This document shows positions 1 to 6,614 of a DNA stretch of 27,567 nt, in pieces. Position numbers and translations under genes: made by a program. The stretch is from Bacillota bacterium (lineage in GTDB: Bacteria; Bacillota_A; Clostridia; Peptostreptococcales; Anaerovoracaceae): contig JAFRWQ010000257.1 of NCBI GenBank assembly GCA_017437925.1, positions 1 to 27,567 on the forward strand, in the 5' to 3' direction. A model generated the notes under the pieces. That model did not search any database. It had not been told where the DNA came from and saw nothing but the letters and a program-made list of their open reading frames with translations. The stretch's first letter is position 1. Each line of letters starts with the position of its first letter.

Positions 1-235
1 CCCTGGGGTTGTACTTCATGGTGCAGGAGCCCAGGGGGTAGAATCCGGTGTTGACGCCGTGTACCCTGGTGTTGAGCTCGCTGTAGTGGCGGTCCACATC
101 GATCTCGGAGAGCTGGGGAAGAGCAGCCTTTTCGGCTCTCCTGAACCTGGCGGGAAGCTCGAAGCATTCAACGTCGCACTTTTCCAGCAGCTGGCTCTTG
201 CGTCCGATGGCGCCTTTTTCGAATAAAAGCTTCAT
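1..235 (-). CDS. gcvPB: Glycine dehydrogenase (decarboxylating) subunit 2, N-terminal part
   Basis: Only the first 78 codons are in the window; the gene runs off the left edge. The translation begins MKLLFEKGAIGRKSQ and includes STMK-like family text (PLGSCTMKYNPR), typical of the GcvPB N-terminus. With GcvPA it forms the PLP-dependent P-protein that decarboxylates glycine and passes the aminomethyl group to the lipoyl arm of GcvH. The PLP lysine lies further downstream, outside the window. The ATG (235-233) shares its A with the last base of the gcvPA TAA stop, so the two subunits are translationally coupled as the last visible genes of the gcvT-gcvH-gcvPA-gcvPB operon. Confidence 0.93.
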   Translation of the reverse strand, partial: MKLLFEKGAIGRKSQLLEKCDVECFELPARFRRAEKAALPQLSEIDVDRHYSELNTRVHGVNTGFYPLGSCTMKYNPR

Positions 236-699
236 TATGCCAGCACCTCCTTTACGATGGCGACAGCCTCGTCGAGTTCAGCCCTGGAGGCCTTCTCGGT
301 GACGCACCAGAGCACGCCCTCTGCGACGGGGAGGCCGCCGAGGATGCCGGCGTCTTCGAGAGCCTTGAGGACCTCGTCCTGCCTGGGCAGAGTGGTAACA
401 AATTCGTGGAAAAAGTCTCCCTTGAAGACAAGGTCGACGCCTTCGATGGCGCAGAGCTCCTTGCACAGATAGTGAGCCTTGGAGACGCACTGGGAGGCAA
501 CTTCAGCAAGCCCGTCAGGTCCCACGGCCGCCATGTAGACGGAAGCGGTGAGAGCGCAGAGAGCTTCGTTGGAGCAGATGTTGCTGCTGGCCTTTTCTCT
601 TCTGATATGCTGCTCGCGGGCCTGCAGGGAGAGGACGTAGCATCTCTCGCCCTTGCTGTCGACGGTCTGTCCGACGATACGGCCGGGGAGCTTTCTCAT
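235..699 (-). CDS. gcvPA: Glycine dehydrogenase (decarboxylating) subunit 1, C-terminal segment
   Basis: This segment of 154 residues is the rest of GcvPA, in the same frame as the upstream segment and separated from it by only three codons (TAG AAG AAC). It contains the conserved stretch LQAREQHIRREKASSNIC followed by SNEAL, which in GcvPA lies in the PLP-enzyme large domain. It has no evident Shine-Dalgarno of its own before ATG 699-697 and could not fold as an independent P-protein subunit, so it is best read as the 3' part of one 437-codon gene. Its TAA stop overlaps the gcvPB start codon by one base. Confidence 0.85.
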   Translation of the reverse strand: MRKLPGRIVGQTVDSKGERCYVLSLQAREQHIRREKASSNICSNEALCALTASVYMAAVGPDGLAEVASQCVSKAHYLCKELCAIEGVDLVFKGDFFHEFVTTLPRQDEVLKALEDAGILGGLPVAEGVLWCVTEKASRAELDEAVAIVKEVLA

Positions 700-705
700 G
701 TTCTT

Positions 706-1548
706 CTAAGTGGTGGCCATGAAGCCGAGGTACGGCCCGCCGTAAGCCATGGGCAGTCCCAGGGGCTGGCCTTCGCCGACGGCGATGTCGGCTCCGCACT
801 CGGCGGGGCTCTTCATGATGCCGAGGCTGATGGGGTTGACGCCCATGACGTAGAGGGCGCCGGCCTCGTGGACCATGGCTCCGAGCTCTTCGGCCTCTTC
901 GAGCTGGCCGAAGAAGTTGGGCTGCTGCAGATAGAATCCGCAGACTTCGTCGCTGAGCATCGACTTGAGGGCTTCGCAGTCGGTCTTTCCGTCCTTGACG
1001 GGAACGACCTTAAGCTCCGCTCCGTTGCCGAGGCAGTAGGTCCTGACGGTGTTGATCACGTCGGGATAGGAAGCGCCGGAGATCAGGAAGACGTTCTTCT
1101 TGCGGCCTCTGCACATCGCCACGGATTCGGCCGCAGCGGTGGCTCCGTCATAGACGGAAGCGTTGGAGACGTCCATACCGGTGAGCATGCAGATCATGGT
1201 CTGATACTCGAAGATGGACTGAAGGACTCCCTGGCTCATCTCCGCCTGATAGGGGGTATAAGCGGTGAGGAACTCCTCCTTGGCGGGAACGGTCTTTACG
1301 ATGGAGGGGATGAAGTGATCGTAGGATCCTGCGCCCCTTAAGACGGTCCCGAAGACTTTGTTCTTTGCTGCCATGGCGCCCATGGTCCTGAGGAGCTGAA
1401 GCTCGCTCATGCCCTCGGGAAGGTCTAGGCCGTCCTTGATGAGCATGTCCTTGGGCACGTCCTTATACAGCTGGGAGAGATCCTCCAGGCCGATGGCTTC
1501 AAGCATCTCCCGGCGCTGCTCTAAGGTGGAAGGTACGTAGCTGCCCAT
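706..1548 (-). CDS. gcvPA: Glycine dehydrogenase (decarboxylating) subunit 1, N-terminal segment, ended by an in-frame TAG
   Basis: This is the first 280 residues of GcvPA, half of the split P-protein of the glycine cleavage system. It begins MGSYVPSTLEQRREML and has the family blocks YTPYQAEMSQG (substrate/PLP region), QPNFFGQ and GGPYLGF. The start ATG directly abuts the gcvH stop codon. The frame stops at TAG (708-706) after GFMATT, but the next codons in the same frame (AAG AAC ATG AGA AAG) continue into MRKLPGRIVGQTVD, the normal middle of GcvPA. Only codon 281 is wrong; relatives have a charged residue such as Lys there, so AAG, GAG or CAG changed to TAG would explain it. It is either a nonsense mutation, a sequencing error or a suppressed amber codon. 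Read through, the protein would be 437 aa, the usual GcvPA length. Confidence 0.9.
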   Translation of the reverse strand: MGSYVPSTLEQRREMLEAIGLEDLSQLYKDVPKDMLIKDGLDLPEGMSELQLLRTMGAMAAKNKVFGTVLRGAGSYDHFIPSIVKTVPAKEEFLTAYTPYQAEMSQGVLQSIFEYQTMICMLTGMDVSNASVYDGATAAAESVAMCRGRKKNVFLISGASYPDVINTVRTYCLGNGAELKVVPVKDGKTDCEALKSMLSDEVCGFYLQQPNFFGQLEEAEELGAMVHEAGALYVMGVNPISLGIMKSPAECGADIAVGEGQPLGLPMAYGGPYLGFMATT

Positions 1549-1926
1549 TTACGCCTCCGACTCGCAGAAAGCCTTGTAGGCTTCGGCGTCCATCAGATCG
1601 TCAGCTTCGGTGAAGTTTTCCACCTTGATGAGCCAGGTGCCGTAGGGGTCTGTATTGAGGGACTGGGCGGAGTCGGCAGCGACCTCGTTGACGGCGCAGA
1701 CGGTGCCGTTGACGGGGGAGTTGATGTCGCTGACGGCTTTTACGGACTCGACATCGCCGAAGGCTTCGCCGGCTTTCACTTCGTCACCGACTTCGGGCAG
1801 GTTTACGAATACGAGGTCGCCCAGAGCGTTCTGAGCGAAATCGCTGATGCCGACCACGGCGACGTCGCCGTCGAAGAGCACCCATTCATGATCCTTGGTA
1901 TACTTGAGTTCTGCGGGAAAATTCAT
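1549..1926 (-). CDS. gcvH: Glycine cleavage system H protein (lipoyl carrier)
   Basis: This is a 125-aa protein, the normal GcvH length. GcvH carries lipoic acid on a lysine and shuttles the aminomethyl group from the P-protein to the T-protein, then is reoxidised by the L-protein. The sequence shows YTKDHEWV near the N-terminus, GISDFAQNALGDLV, and the lipoylation motif DVESVKA with the target at Lys63. A Shine-Dalgarno (GGAGG) lies just upstream of ATG 1926-1924. It sits second in the operon, 121 bp after gcvT and directly abutting gcvPA. No lipoate ligase or L-protein gene is visible here. Confidence 0.97.
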   Translation of the reverse strand: MNFPAELKYTKDHEWVLFDGDVAVVGISDFAQNALGDLVFVNLPEVGDEVKAGEAFGDVESVKAVSDINSPVNGTVCAVNEVAADSAQSLNTDPYGTWLIKVENFTEADDLMDAEAYKAFCESEA

Positions 1927-1980
1927 TTTTGCACCTCCGTTAAGATCGTGGTTTGTTTATGGTCATGTTTTTGATATGTC

Positions 1981-2022
1981 ACGGGGAAGGACTCTAGGCT
2001 TCGGGCCCGCGCCCCTTCCCGT
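1981..2022 (-). other. Hairpin in the gcvT-gcvH intergenic gap
   Basis: The 121-bp gap between gcvT and gcvH contains arms ACGGGGAAGG (1981-1990) and CCTTCCCGT (2014-2022), complementary apart from one bulged base, enclosing a second GC-rich stem-forming stretch. In the transcript this makes a stable hairpin without a following U-tract, so it looks like an mRNA-processing or stability element rather than a terminator. Its function is inferred. Confidence 0.4.
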
Positions 2023-2047
2023 CATCCAACTGTTTATTTGCCCGCTC

Positions 2048-3277
2048 TTACTTGCAGATCACGGGGATCGCGTAGGGCGGCTTGTTGTTCTTGAGGTGGG
2101 TCTTGGTGACCACGGCGGCCAGCTTCCTGCCTCTGACGTCGATCTCGATCTTGTCGCCGGCGACGATGTCGCTGTCCATGTAGGCGGCGCCGATGGCGCG
2201 CTTGCCGGTCTCGCCGGTGAACTTGATGTCGGCGCCCTCGCCTTCGAGCACGTGATAGGGGATCATGGTGCCGCTGGTGACCCAGCCGACCTGCCTGCCG
2301 TCCTTATATACGGCCATTCCGGCCCTCATTACGCCCCTGTCGAGGAGAGCGACGGGCTGGATCCTTCTGGGAAGATCTTCGATGAGGGAATAATCGCCCT
2401 CGAGGATCTTCGCGAAGGCTTCCTGCTGCTTGGCGAGCGCAGCTTTGCCGATGAAATCGCCCTTGGCCTCGTTGAAGGACACGGCGAATTTGGCGAGGAA
2501 GACGGCGAAGATGGGCATGAGCTTTCCTTCGGCGTCGACGCCCATCTCATGTCCGTAGAGGGGCATGGAGGCTTCCATCCTCAGGGTGTCTCTGGCGCCG
2601 AGGCCGGCGGGCTTGGCGTCCAGCTCGAGGAGCCTGTTCCACAGCCAGACAATATCGTCATTTTTGGCAAAGGTCTCAAAGCTCAGAGGCTCTCCGGTGT
2701 AGCCGGTCCTGGAGATCATCATCTCGTGGCCTTCAAGGCAGAAGTGCAGGATATCGTTCCTCTTCATGCCGTTGATGGCTTCTCCGCCCTCCATGCCGGC
2801 GAGCATGGCCTTGCTGGTGGGACCTTGTACGGCGATGGAGCCGGTACAGCCGCTCATGTCCTCGACTTTTACGTCGAAGCCCTCGGCGATGGGCAGGAGG
2901 TGGGCTTTGTCCTTGTCGATGTTTCCGGCGTTGATGACGAGCATGAACTTCTCTTCTTCGATCCTGTAGAGATAGGCGTCGTCGACGGCGCTGCCGTCTT
3001 CGGCGGGGATCATGCTGTACTGAGCCTTGCCGACCTCAAGGGCGGAAGCGTCGCTGGTCAGCACGTGCTGCAGGAACTCGAGCCTCTGCGGTCCGCTGAT
3101 GAAGAGACGTCCCATGTGGGATACGTCGAACAGGCTGCAGTACTGGCGGGTGAAAAGGTGCTCGGCGATGATGCCGGTCGGATACTGTACCGGCATATCC
3201 CAGCCGCCGAAATCGACCATGGTCGCGCCGGCGTCTACGTGGGCCTGATAGAGCAGTGTTCTTTTGAGTTCGCTCAT
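2048..3277 (-). CDS. gcvT: Glycine cleavage system T protein (aminomethyltransferase)
   Basis: GcvT takes the aminomethyl group from GcvH, releases ammonia and forms 5,10-methylene-tetrahydrofolate. The 409-aa translation begins MSELKRTLLYQAHVDAG and shows the family blocks MVDFGGWDMPVQYP, FDVSHMGR and ISRTGYTGE, then GLGARDTLRMEA. I chose ATG 3277-3275 because AAAGGAG lies 5 nt before it; the same frame is open further upstream but that stretch overlaps the leader terminator region and is not GcvT-like. It is slightly longer than typical bacterial GcvT (about 365 aa). First gene of the operon, directly downstream of the glycine riboswitch and terminator. Confidence 0.96.
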   Translation of the reverse strand: MSELKRTLLYQAHVDAGATMVDFGGWDMPVQYPTGIIAEHLFTRQYCSLFDVSHMGRLFISGPQRLEFLQHVLTSDASALEVGKAQYSMIPAEDGSAVDDAYLYRIEEEKFMLVINAGNIDKDKAHLLPIAEGFDVKVEDMSGCTGSIAVQGPTSKAMLAGMEGGEAINGMKRNDILHFCLEGHEMMISRTGYTGEPLSFETFAKNDDIVWLWNRLLELDAKPAGLGARDTLRMEASMPLYGHEMGVDAEGKLMPIFAVFLAKFAVSFNEAKGDFIGKAALAKQQEAFAKILEGDYSLIEDLPRRIQPVALLDRGVMRAGMAVYKDGRQVGWVTSGTMIPYHVLEGEGADIKFTGETGKRAIGAAYMDSDIVAGDKIEIDVRGRKLAAVVTKTHLKNNKPPYAIPVICK

Positions 3278-3334
3278 TTTTACTCCTTTCGGTTTACAAA
3301 ACTGTTTCCGGCAGCATCTGCAGCCGGCCGGCAA

Positions 3335-3379
3335 GAATAATAAAAAGACGCAGTATAACCCCTTCAGAGGGTTATCCGC
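3335..3379 (-). terminator. Intrinsic terminator of the glycine riboswitch leader
   Basis: On the minus strand the leader reads ATAACCCT, a short loop (CTGAA), GGGGTTAT, flanked by an outer CGC/GCG pairing, and is followed by a T-rich run (TCTTTTTATTATTC). It starts immediately after the 3' side of the second aptamer and ends about 60 bp before gcvT, the position expected for a riboswitch-controlled attenuator. Confidence 0.75.
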
Positions 3380-3556
3380 GTCTCCGTCCTAAACCTGAGA
3401 GATTCCCCTCCCCTTTAAAGAGGAAAGTTGCACCTTTGGTGCACGGGCCTTTGAATGATCGCCGGCCGTGCTCTTCGGAGTGTCGTCGTGACCCGATCCT
3501 TTTGCCTGAAAGCTTTCCCCCTTCGGCGCCGCGTCCTGCGGTCTCTCTCGGGCCAG
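3378..3556 (-). promoter_or_regulatory. Tandem glycine riboswitch upstream of gcvT
   Basis: Read on the minus strand, the leader has two consecutive glycine aptamers. Aptamer I (about 3556-3490) opens with CCCGAGAGAGACC, then GGCGCCGAAGGGGGAAA and CAGGCAAAAGGAUCGGG. After a short linker, aptamer II (about 3483-3378) contains CACTCCGAAGAGCAC, GTGCACCAAAGGTGCAACTTT and GAATCTCTCAGGTTTAGGACGGAG. These match the consensus core (GCGCCGAAGG, CUCAGGCAAAAGGAC). Glycine binding is known to prevent terminator formation in comparable gcvT leaders, so excess glycine should turn on the cleavage operon. The adjacent terminator supports transcriptional control. Confidence 0.93.
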
Positions 3557-3598
3557 TCATCCGACTTATGCAGTTTTTTGCATTTTTTTGCAATCTAA

Positions 3599-3627
3599 AT
3601 TTTAAGTGGTTTGGGGCTAAAAATCAA
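3599..3627 (-). promoter_or_regulatory. gcvT: Predicted sigma-70 type promoter of the gcv operon
   Basis: On the minus strand TTGATT (3627-3622) and TAAAAT (3604-3599) are separated by exactly 17 bp, about 45 bp upstream of the first riboswitch aptamer. The region is AT-rich and contains A-tracts further downstream. The spacing and sequence make this the likely start of the riboswitch leader transcript. Confidence 0.65.
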
Positions 3628-3751
3628 CACAATATTATAGGAAAACATTAATTACTTATTCGATAATTTGAATAATGCATGTATCATAATGCATATCGCG
3701 CGTGCGCTCCGCGCCGGGGCCTTTTTCGGGCTTAAAAAGGGGCTTTGCGGC

Positions 3752-3780
3752 TTGACAAACGGCCTTCGCGATAGTATTTT
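3752..3780 (+). promoter_or_regulatory. mntP: Predicted promoter of mntP
   Basis: A perfect TTGACA (3752-3757) is followed after 17 bp by TATTTT (3775-3780), 35 bp before the mntP start codon. The region from 3655 to 3751 also holds two copies of ATAATGCAT 14 bp apart (3672-3680, 3686-3694). I see no yybP-ykoY manganese riboswitch, which controls mntP in many other bacteria. Confidence 0.7.
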
Positions 3781-3815
3781 CAAACAGTTGAATTACGTTT
3801 TGCGGGTGAGAGAGC

Positions 3816-4391
3816 ATGGGAATTATCGAGATACTGGCGCTGGGCGCCGCCCTTTCGATGGACGCCTTCGCCGTCGCGGTCTGCAAGGGCCTTTCAATGA
3901 AAAAGATCGACAGGCACTACGCATTTGTCATAGCCCTGTATTTCGGCGCCTTCCAGGCCCTTATGCCCGTGCTGGGCTGGGCCGGAGGCTCGTATTTTAA
4001 GCATGCCATAGAAAAATACGACCACTGGATAGCCTTCATACTGCTGGCCTACATAGGCGGCAAGATGATATGGGAGGCCTTCCGCTCCGAAGAAGAAGCC
4101 TCCTCCGAAAAGGCCGGCAGCCTGACCGTCGATCACAGAGAGCTGCTGGTCCTGGCGGTCGCGACCAGCATAGACGCCCTGGCCGTGGGCATAGCCCTCG
4201 CCATAGAGGACGTGAGCATAGTCCCCGCAGCCCTTCTCATAGGCTGCACCACCTTCGCGATCTCCCTCGGGGGAGTCGCAGTCGGCAACCGCTTCGGTTC
4301 CCGCTACGAGAGCAGGGCCCAGATCGCGGGGGGAGCGGTGCTCATCGTCATAGGCTTTAAGATACTTCTGGAGCATTTGGGGTATATCTGA
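3816..4391 (+). CDS. mntP: Manganese efflux pump MntP
   Basis: This is a 191-aa inner-membrane protein with about six hydrophobic helices, matching MntP/YebN in length (about 185-190 aa). MntP exports Mn2+ and protects from manganese excess. It has the family's internal repeat: SMDAFAVAV with Asp16 in the first half and TSIDALAVGIAL with Asp120 in the second, acidic residues in the membrane that are needed in the E. coli protein. GCTTFAISLGG near the C-terminus is also typical. ATG 3816 is preceded by GGTGAGAG. It is a single-gene unit with its own promoter and a terminator, divergent from the gcv operon. Confidence 0.95.
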   Translation: MGIIEILALGAALSMDAFAVAVCKGLSMKKIDRHYAFVIALYFGAFQALMPVLGWAGGSYFKHAIEKYDHWIAFILLAYIGGKMIWEAFRSEEEASSEKAGSLTVDHRELLVLAVATSIDALAVGIALAIEDVSIVPAALLIGCTTFAISLGGVAVGNRFGSRYESRAQIAGGAVLIVIGFKILLEHLGYI

Positions 4392-4440
4392 TGCGAAGCC
4401 GGGCCGGCTGAGGCCCGCATAGAATATATAAAACACAAAG

Positions 4441-4468
4441 ACGCCCCTGAGCGGGGCGTTTTTTTTGC
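4441..4468. terminator. Bidirectional intrinsic terminator between mntP and the UPF0597 gene
   Basis: ACGCCCC, loop TGAGC, GGGGCGT, followed by a run of eight T on the plus strand; on the minus strand the same hairpin is followed by CTTTGTGTTTT. It lies between two convergent genes and can end transcription from both. Confidence 0.85.
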
Positions 4469-4480
4469 CGTCTTTCGGGG

Positions 4481-5758
4481 CTATATCCTCTTGCTCCTTT
4501 GGATATCGACAATAGTCTTTTCGGTAGCGACCATGCCGGGTGAGGCGATGAGGCCCATGTTTCTCATGGTGTCCTCGGGAGTGAGGCCGTTGATGCCGTG
4601 GATGGAGTCCACAAAGACCCCCTTAAGAGCCAGCCCGGCCGACCTGAAGGCCGCCGCCGTCGCCGCTATGCCCTTCATGGCGCAGCCCTGGTTTCCTCCG
4701 TCGCATATCATGCCGGTGATGGAGGACGCCATGTTGTTTATCGTGCGGGCGGCGGACGAGACGTCCCCTCCCTTCATTAGGCAGAGGCCGCAGGCCATGC
4801 CTGTCCCCGCCGCTATTCCGCAGCCGCAGAAGGCCGAGAGCTTGCCCGAGTACTCCTTGATGTACATGCAGACCAGGTAGGAGAGGGCGGTGGCCCTGTA
4901 AAGGCTCTCTTCGGTGTATCCGCAGATCTTCTGGGAAGCGAGGAGGGGAAGGGTCGCTATGATTCCGTGGGCGCCGGAGCCGGTGATGCTCATGGCGGGA
5001 AGGTCCAGGCCCATGACCCTTGCTTCTATGGCGCCTCCGCAGAGGAGCTCGGCGGTCTTTTCCTCGTCCTTTGAGAAGATCTCGCCGCCGTTCATCCCGA
5101 TCATTGCATTGACGAAGCTCATGCGGCCGCTGTTTAAGCCCTCATAAAACAGGGCCATGTTCATCTCGTATGCTTTCTTAACGAACTCTATCTCTTCGAG
5201 GGGGACGGTCTTCGCGTAATCGAAGAGCTTCTCAAGGGTATAGCGGTGGATGAGGGGAGGTGCGTCCTCTTTTTCCTCTTCGTCCTCAGCGGTCTTGTCG
5301 AGCAGGGTCCTGCCGTCCACAGTTATCTTCGTGAGCCTGGTGTGGGCTTTCTCGGCGACGACGGTGACGCGGTTCTCTTCGCTGACCAGCTCGGCTTCGA
5401 TATATATGCGGCTGGTGATCTCGCCCAGCTCCACGCTGATCTTCCCGCTGTTTACCAGGTCTTTTGCGGCTTTAAGGTCTTCCTCGGTGACATTTTCAAG
5501 GCAGAGCAGGCCCTTTTCGGCCTCGCCGGCTATGTATCCCAGGGCCGCGGCGTAAACGCTTCCGAAGCGGTCGCAGTGGGGTATTCCGCAGGTGAAGCCG
5601 TTCTTGTACATTCCGCTGTTCAGGGTGACGCGAAGGCTTTTGAGCTCTCCCTTGGCCAGGTCTTTGGCGGTGGAGACGCAGAAAGCCACGGCTCCGGGCT
5701 CTGTCACTCCCAGGGCGGGCAGCATGTCGCTTTTGATGAGGCTTGTGAGTTCGTGCAT
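4481..5758 (-). CDS. UPF0597 / L-cysteine desulfidase-like protein with an altered active site
   Basis: This 425-aa protein belongs to the UPF0597/CyuA (YhaM) family, related to the alpha part of iron-sulfur serine dehydratases; characterised members convert L-cysteine to pyruvate, sulfide and ammonia. The three cluster-binding cysteines appear present: Cys311 or Cys313 (AFCGCGIAAGTG), Cys352 and Cys359 (CDGGNQGC, with the family's spacing of seven). However, the N-terminal motif, normally ALGCTEP with a conserved catalytic cysteine, reads ALGVTEP with Val18. This suggests a different lyase reaction. It is the last gene of an operon with DUF4392 and DUF1445 proteins, both homologous to parts of D-glutamate cyclase, 40 bp after the latter. 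TAG stop. Confidence 0.88.
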   Translation of the reverse strand: MHELTSLIKSDMLPALGVTEPGAVAFCVSTAKDLAKGELKSLRVTLNSGMYKNGFTCGIPHCDRFGSVYAAALGYIAGEAEKGLLCLENVTEEDLKAAKDLVNSGKISVELGEITSRIYIEAELVSEENRVTVVAEKAHTRLTKITVDGRTLLDKTAEDEEEKEDAPPLIHRYTLEKLFDYAKTVPLEEIEFVKKAYEMNMALFYEGLNSGRMSFVNAMIGMNGGEIFSKDEEKTAELLCGGAIEARVMGLDLPAMSITGSGAHGIIATLPLLASQKICGYTEESLYRATALSYLVCMYIKEYSGKLSAFCGCGIAAGTGMACGLCLMKGGDVSSAARTINNMASSITGMICDGGNQGCAMKGIAATAAAFRSAGLALKGVFVDSIHGINGLTPEDTMRNMGLIASPGMVATEKTIVDIQRSKRI

Positions 5759-5798
5759 TTTATACTCCTGTATGCTTTGAGAGAAGGGCGGGTCCGGC

Positions 5799-6584
5799 CT
5801 AGTACTTGAGGTCCACGTTTTTTACGTCGGTTATGAGCATGTGGCCGGGGGCGTGGGTTATGACGAAGTCGGGCTTGGAGTCCATGACCACGTTCTGGGG
5901 AGTGACTCCGCAGGGCCAGAACACCGGAACTTCGCCGGGTTTTATCGTGACCATTTCGCCGAATTCGGGATGATAGAGGTCCTTTATGCCTATGGCGGAG
6001 GGGTCTCCTATGTGTATGGGGGCTCCGTGGACCCTGGGCATCTGGGAGGTTATGACCGAGGCCTTTACCGCCTCTTCTCCGGTCATGGGCCTCATGCTGA
6101 CCACCATGTTGCCGTGAAAGACTCCTGCCGGGGCGCAGGCTATGCCCGTCTTGTACATGGGAACGTTGCGGCCTTCCTCTATCTGCCTTACGGGGACTCC
6201 CGCTTCGATGAGGGCGGCCTCGAAGGAGAAGCTGCAGCCTATGAGAAAGCTGACCAGGTCGTCTCTCCAGTATTTTTCGACGTCGCAGCACTCGTCGGCA
6301 AGCTCCCCCCTGATGTAGACGCGGTATTTGGGGAAGTCTTTCGCCAGATCGCAGTCCTTTGCTATGAAGTACAAGGCCCTTGAGCCTGCGTCGCTCACCT
6401 CGAGGACGGGGCAGGGCCTGGGATTCCTCTGGGTGAAAAGGAGGAAATCGTAGGCCAGGTCTTTGGGAAGTATGACCAGGTTGGCCTGGGCGTAGCCGGG
6501 GCAGAGGCCCGAGGTGGGGCCGGTGAGCTTTCCCTCCCTTATGAGCTTTCTCGCTTCGAGGGGCGTCAGGTTATCGGTGTTCAT
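5799..6584 (-). CDS. DUF1445 / UPF0317 putative hydro-lyase (D-glutamate cyclase N-terminal-like)
   Basis: This 261-aa soluble protein is a complete member of the DUF1445 family (YcsI, annotated as putative hydro-lyase). It shows GPTSGLCPGYAQANLVILP at the N-terminus, the central FLIGCSFSFEAAL with VPVRQ, and the C-terminal HIGDPSAIGI, FWPCGVTPQ and ITHAPGHMLITD blocks, all family signatures. In vertebrate DGLUCY a DUF1445 domain is fused in front of a DUF4392 domain, and that enzyme converts D-glutamate to 5-oxo-D-proline. Here the two parts are neighbouring genes, the DUF4392 gene lying 30 bp upstream. The exact reaction of the stand-alone bacterial protein is not established. Confidence 0.9.
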   Translation of the reverse strand: MNTDNLTPLEARKLIREGKLTGPTSGLCPGYAQANLVILPKDLAYDFLLFTQRNPRPCPVLEVSDAGSRALYFIAKDCDLAKDFPKYRVYIRGELADECCDVEKYWRDDLVSFLIGCSFSFEAALIEAGVPVRQIEEGRNVPMYKTGIACAPAGVFHGNMVVSMRPMTGEEAVKASVITSQMPRVHGAPIHIGDPSAIGIKDLYHPEFGEMVTIKPGEVPVFWPCGVTPQNVVMDSKPDFVITHAPGHMLITDVKNVDLKY

Positions 6585-6614
6585 CGCTTCCTCCCTGCGG
6601 CTTTCCGCCGCCTG

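Noticed and set aside
235..699. An independent gene starting at MRKLPGR
   Set aside because: It is in frame with the upstream gcvPA segment and lacks its own ribosome binding site; it is the C-terminal part of GcvPA after an in-frame TAG.
706..708. Pyrrolysine or general TAG recoding of the genome
   Set aside because: Several intact genes in this window end with TAG followed by sensible intergenic DNA, so TAG works as a stop; recoding of this one site remains only a possibility.
406..1341. Long plus-strand open frame antisense to gcvPA
   Set aside because: It is a shadow of the GC-rich minus-strand gene: no ribosome binding site, low-complexity Gly/Asp/Leu composition, no family match. The same holds for 1895-3340 and 22176-23537.
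3278..3334. N-terminal extension of GcvT
   Set aside because: The extra residues are basic and Cys-rich and lie within the leader; the strong AAAGGAG is just before ATG 3277.
3372..3593. Minus-strand open frame of 73 codons upstream of gcvT
   Set aside because: The region is the glycine riboswitch and terminator, an RNA structure; no ribosome binding site or coding pattern.
3655..3815. A yybP-ykoY manganese riboswitch upstream of mntP
   Set aside because: No consensus core found; a plain sigma-70 promoter lies 35 bp before the start codon.
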